From Opitutales bacterium (GTDB lineage: Bacteria; Verrucomicrobiota; Verrucomicrobiae; Opitutales; CAG-312), in contig JAGAOA010000292.1 of assembly GCA_017623955.1 (NCBI GenBank), positions 1 through 8,295 on the forward strand: a stretch of DNA of 8,295 bases, written 5' to 3'. Positions 7,401 to 8,295 of this stretch are shown piece after piece. Below the pieces are notes generated by a model. It was given only the letters and a program-made list of their open reading frames with translations, was not told where the DNA came from and did no database searches. Each line of letters starts with the position of its first letter. Positions within the stretch are counted from its first letter, which is position 1. Position numbers and translations under genes: made by a program.

Positions 7401-8175
7401 AGAAGAACTTGAAGATGGTGAAGTAGAAGCAAAGCCTAAAAAGCAACGAGGTGAACCTACGGAAGACGATTTTTCTGCAATGGATACGTTAGATTTCACA
7501 TTGATAGAAGATGAAGTTCGCCAGTTGAGAGAACGTATTAGTGCAATGGGAGCCGTAAATCTTGTTGCCATCGAAGAATATGCTGAGTTGAAAGAGCGTT
7601 ATGATTTCTTAAAGACACAGACCGATGACCTTTGGACATCTAAAAATGCCTTAGTGGCTGATATCGATGAAATAAACGCAACATCACAAAAGTTGTTTTC
7701 AGAAACATTTGAGCAAATAAAAAAGAATTTTGAATTTACCTTCCAAAAGATATTTGGAGGTGGTACAGCCGACCTAAAATTGGTTGAGAGCGAAGATGTT
7801 TTAGATAGTGGTATCGAAATTATAGCACGTCCACCAGGAACTATGCTTAAGAGTTTGTCGTTGTTGTCAGGGGGACAGCGTACAATGACAGCAGTGTCGT
7901 TGTTGTTTGCTATTTATATGGTGAAACCGTCGCCATTCTGTGTTCTCGACGAGCTTGATGCACCACTAGACGATGCTAATATTGGTAGATATACAGATAT
8001 ATTGAAAGAGTTTACAAGATATTCGCAGTTCTTAGTTATAACGCATAATAAGCGAACAATGTCTGCAGCCCAGACAATTTATGGAGTTACGATGCAAGAA
8101 CGAGGTGTTACAACGTTGATATCAATGAGATTTAACGGTGAAGAAAAGGCTCCAGAGTCAGAGGCAGGGAAGTAG
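4465..8175 (+). CDS. smc: Chromosome segregation/condensation ATPase SMC
   Basis: SMC dimerises and, with ScpA and ScpB, compacts and separates daughter chromosomes by ATP-driven DNA loop handling. The 1236 residues are somewhat longer than the usual 1150-1190. N-terminal head: MYLKQVTINGFKSFADKT, Walker A GPNGCGKS at 31-38, R-loop ALRGGKM at 55-61, Q-loop Q143 in MVQGQID. A heptad-rich coiled coil runs from about 170 to 495, the hinge from about 500 to 668 (GFSEGVKAIL at the start, DWRGIVYAAGG at the end), and the returning coil from about 675 to 955. An acidic, Lys-containing insert lies at about 957-1010. C-terminal head: signature LLSGGQR at 1133-1139, Walker B FCVLDELDAPLDD at 1158-1170 with catalytic E1163, and H-loop H1194 in VITHNKRT. 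A short polar tail ends the protein. The gene starts 3 bases after the alaS stop, so translation is probably coupled, and it ends in two consecutive TAG codons (8173-8178). scpA and scpB are not in the window. All ATPase motifs are intact. Rad50/SbcC is unlikely because the hinge is globular and not a CxxC zinc hook. Confidence 0.98.
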   Translation: MYLKQVTINGFKSFADKTVMALTKGVTCIVGPNGCGKSNIVDAIRWVLGEQSAKALRGGKMQDVIFQGTESRKPLQFCDVTLLFSDCEDQLGTNFHEVEISRKVTRDGGSDYYINGKTARLKNIQELFMDTGIGRVSYSFMVQGQIDQILSSNPGERRSIFEEAAGITKYKTQRRDALNKLALVEQNLARATDRIEELSRQISSLKRQASKALRYKRISFRLRHLDLALNAKNYVEQTNILTEDSQILKTLSTRIFEVSQKLSAGEEALLRMRSQRAEIQAELERMRQASAEIRSQKEQAQRNSEFASVRKKDLLERSVQLEKELESLREQLSVLEGKEKGDAEVKQMQLNLVSEDDEIYRQQGAELAETENALRLAEEELSRARQDTLMNEGAITRLRANCTTLEVDLKSYQVRHGALSDAIFQIKEENVALENKIAELEQAFENANERMANADADIEVAKQKSDELRTQYRNKQIEIQNLDRQLASKSAGLGILNDLQSRMEGFSEGVKAILKGRISEVLDPQTTKIVSQSLDILPEWTTAFETMLGSAIDAIAVENNSKLVDILRLLRERNLGKACLQTTMVQAKYPEIPLPSGVYKASDIVKAQVPEIESFVDKLVCGCYFCDDITEFASFVSQNQNFNFALAVSKDGTMLDWRGIVYAAGGESSRDTESSFILRSQEIKRLKEEIERDNEALTILNEGAMAIQSQLDAAEAEIENCRNVSVEIKREISSMRAQIDAAKNTLSDKKNELEKKNVSMSEMENTRFEVQDKLNTATQQLQLAEETVEKSKMIASSKEAEIIQLREAKDQKYAVLSETRLQLAEKKSRLESLERGLGAIRQQQEETSALIQRRQAEIAAIGEQSANFDVETESERNRAAQLAETLQASISHIQEQNQKLLECENSLTEYESSLSGDREEQMRNNAQKNELEVRMAKLRAKLDYVAERILNEYEVQISDVDWKREIWLSDEEFESKIKLEELEDGEVEAKPKKQRGEPTEDDFSAMDTLDFTLIEDEVRQLRERISAMGAVNLVAIEEYAELKERYDFLKTQTDDLWTSKNALVADIDEINATSQKLFSETFEQIKKNFEFTFQKIFGGGTADLKLVESEDVLDSGIEIIARPPGTMLKSLSLLSGGQRTMTAVSLLFAIYMVKPSPFCVLDELDAPLDDANIGRYTDILKEFTRYSQFLVITHNKRTMSAAQTIYGVTMQERGVTTLISMRFNGEEKAPESEAGK

Positions 8176-8191
8176 TAGCGAAAAAAATCAG

Positions 8192-8223
8192 TTGACTAAA
8201 TAAAAGTCTTGATTGAATATAGA
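8192..8223 (+). promoter_or_regulatory. Possible weak promoter for the tRNA-Leu gene
   Basis: TTGACT at 8192-8197 is a good -35 match, and TATAGA at 8218-8223 is a fair -10 match lying 14 bases before the mature tRNA end. The 20-base spacer is longer than the preferred 16-18, which makes this doubtful. The tRNA could equally be transcribed by read-through from smc, since no terminator is seen between them. Confidence 0.25.
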
Positions 8224-8237
8224 TAGATAAAGGATTT

Positions 8238-8295
8238 GCTCAAGTGGTGAAATTGGTAGACACGCACGATTCAGGTTCGTGTGCTTCACGGCATA
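8238..8295 (+). tRNA. tRNA-Leu (anticodon CAG), cut by the right edge
   Basis: The sequence folds as a class II (long variable arm) tRNA. The 5' acceptor strand is GCTCAAG at 8238-8244, followed by T8245 and G8246. The D arm is GTG (8247-8249) and CAC (8261-8263) around AAATTGGTAGA, the common leucine D-loop form. The anticodon stem CACGA/TCGTG (8265-8269 and 8277-8281) closes the loop TTCAGGT, with anticodon CAG at 8272-8274. The variable arm starts with TGC at 8282-8284 and pairs with GCA at 8291-8293. The T arm and 3' acceptor strand lie beyond the window. CAG reads the CUG leucine codon. Confidence 0.95.

Noticed and set aside
4465..8175. Reading the large coiled-coil ATPase as Rad50/SbcC or a defence-system ATPase
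   Set aside because: The SMC-specific N terminus, R-loop, globular hinge with the DGTMLDWRG region, LLSGGQR signature and C-terminal VITHNKRTM block all point to chromosomal SMC, and no nuclease or defence partner is adjacent.
8194..8208. GACT / AGTC dyad after smc as a terminator
   Set aside because: The stem has only four pairs, flanking bases do not pair, and no T-run follows.

Overview
The window reads as an ordinary chromosomal housekeeping segment of a moderately AT-rich bacterium, with every gene on the + strand. The best lineage guess is the PVC superphylum, probably Verrucomicrobia near Opitutae. It rests on the SMC protein (MYLK start, LFMDTGIG and QIDQILSSNPGERR blocks, a W-containing acidic insert before the C-terminal head, a VTMQERGV..ISMRFN ending) and on an AlaRS insert (TKNFTDFS..SNYNSDLF). 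I matched these from memory of the families and not by alignment, so the phylum is an inference.

Layout: (1) 1-443, the 3' end of a beta-strand-rich protein cut by the left edge, perhaps related to LptA/LptC/OstA-type jellyroll proteins; (2) 444-601, an intergenic stretch with two small hairpins and a short T-run that may end the first gene, plus a weak inverted repeat before leuB; (3) 602-1699, leuB, 3-isopropylmalate dehydrogenase; (4) 1700-1794, a spacer with a strong 11-bp hairpin lacking a T-run; (5) 1795-4461, alaS, alanyl-tRNA synthetase with catalytic, editing and C-Ala parts; (6) 4465-8175, smc, the chromosome condensation ATPase, starting 3 bases after the alaS stop; (7) 8176-8237, a short spacer; (8) 8238 to the right edge, a tRNA-Leu with anticodon CAG, cut before its T arm.

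The genes do not form one pathway. leuB serves leucine synthesis, alaS and the tRNA serve translation, and smc serves chromosome organisation. alaS and smc are almost certainly one transcription unit, while leuB may be separate. None of the three complete genes has a convincing Shine-Dalgarno sequence, although all three starts are fixed by conserved N termini.

I see no mobile element, CRISPR array, phage gene, defence system or other clearly new system. The points worth a second look are small: the leuB-alaS hairpin, the acidic insert and a CxCxxC cluster in SMC, the AlaRS insert, the missing ribosome binding sites, and the unidentified first gene.
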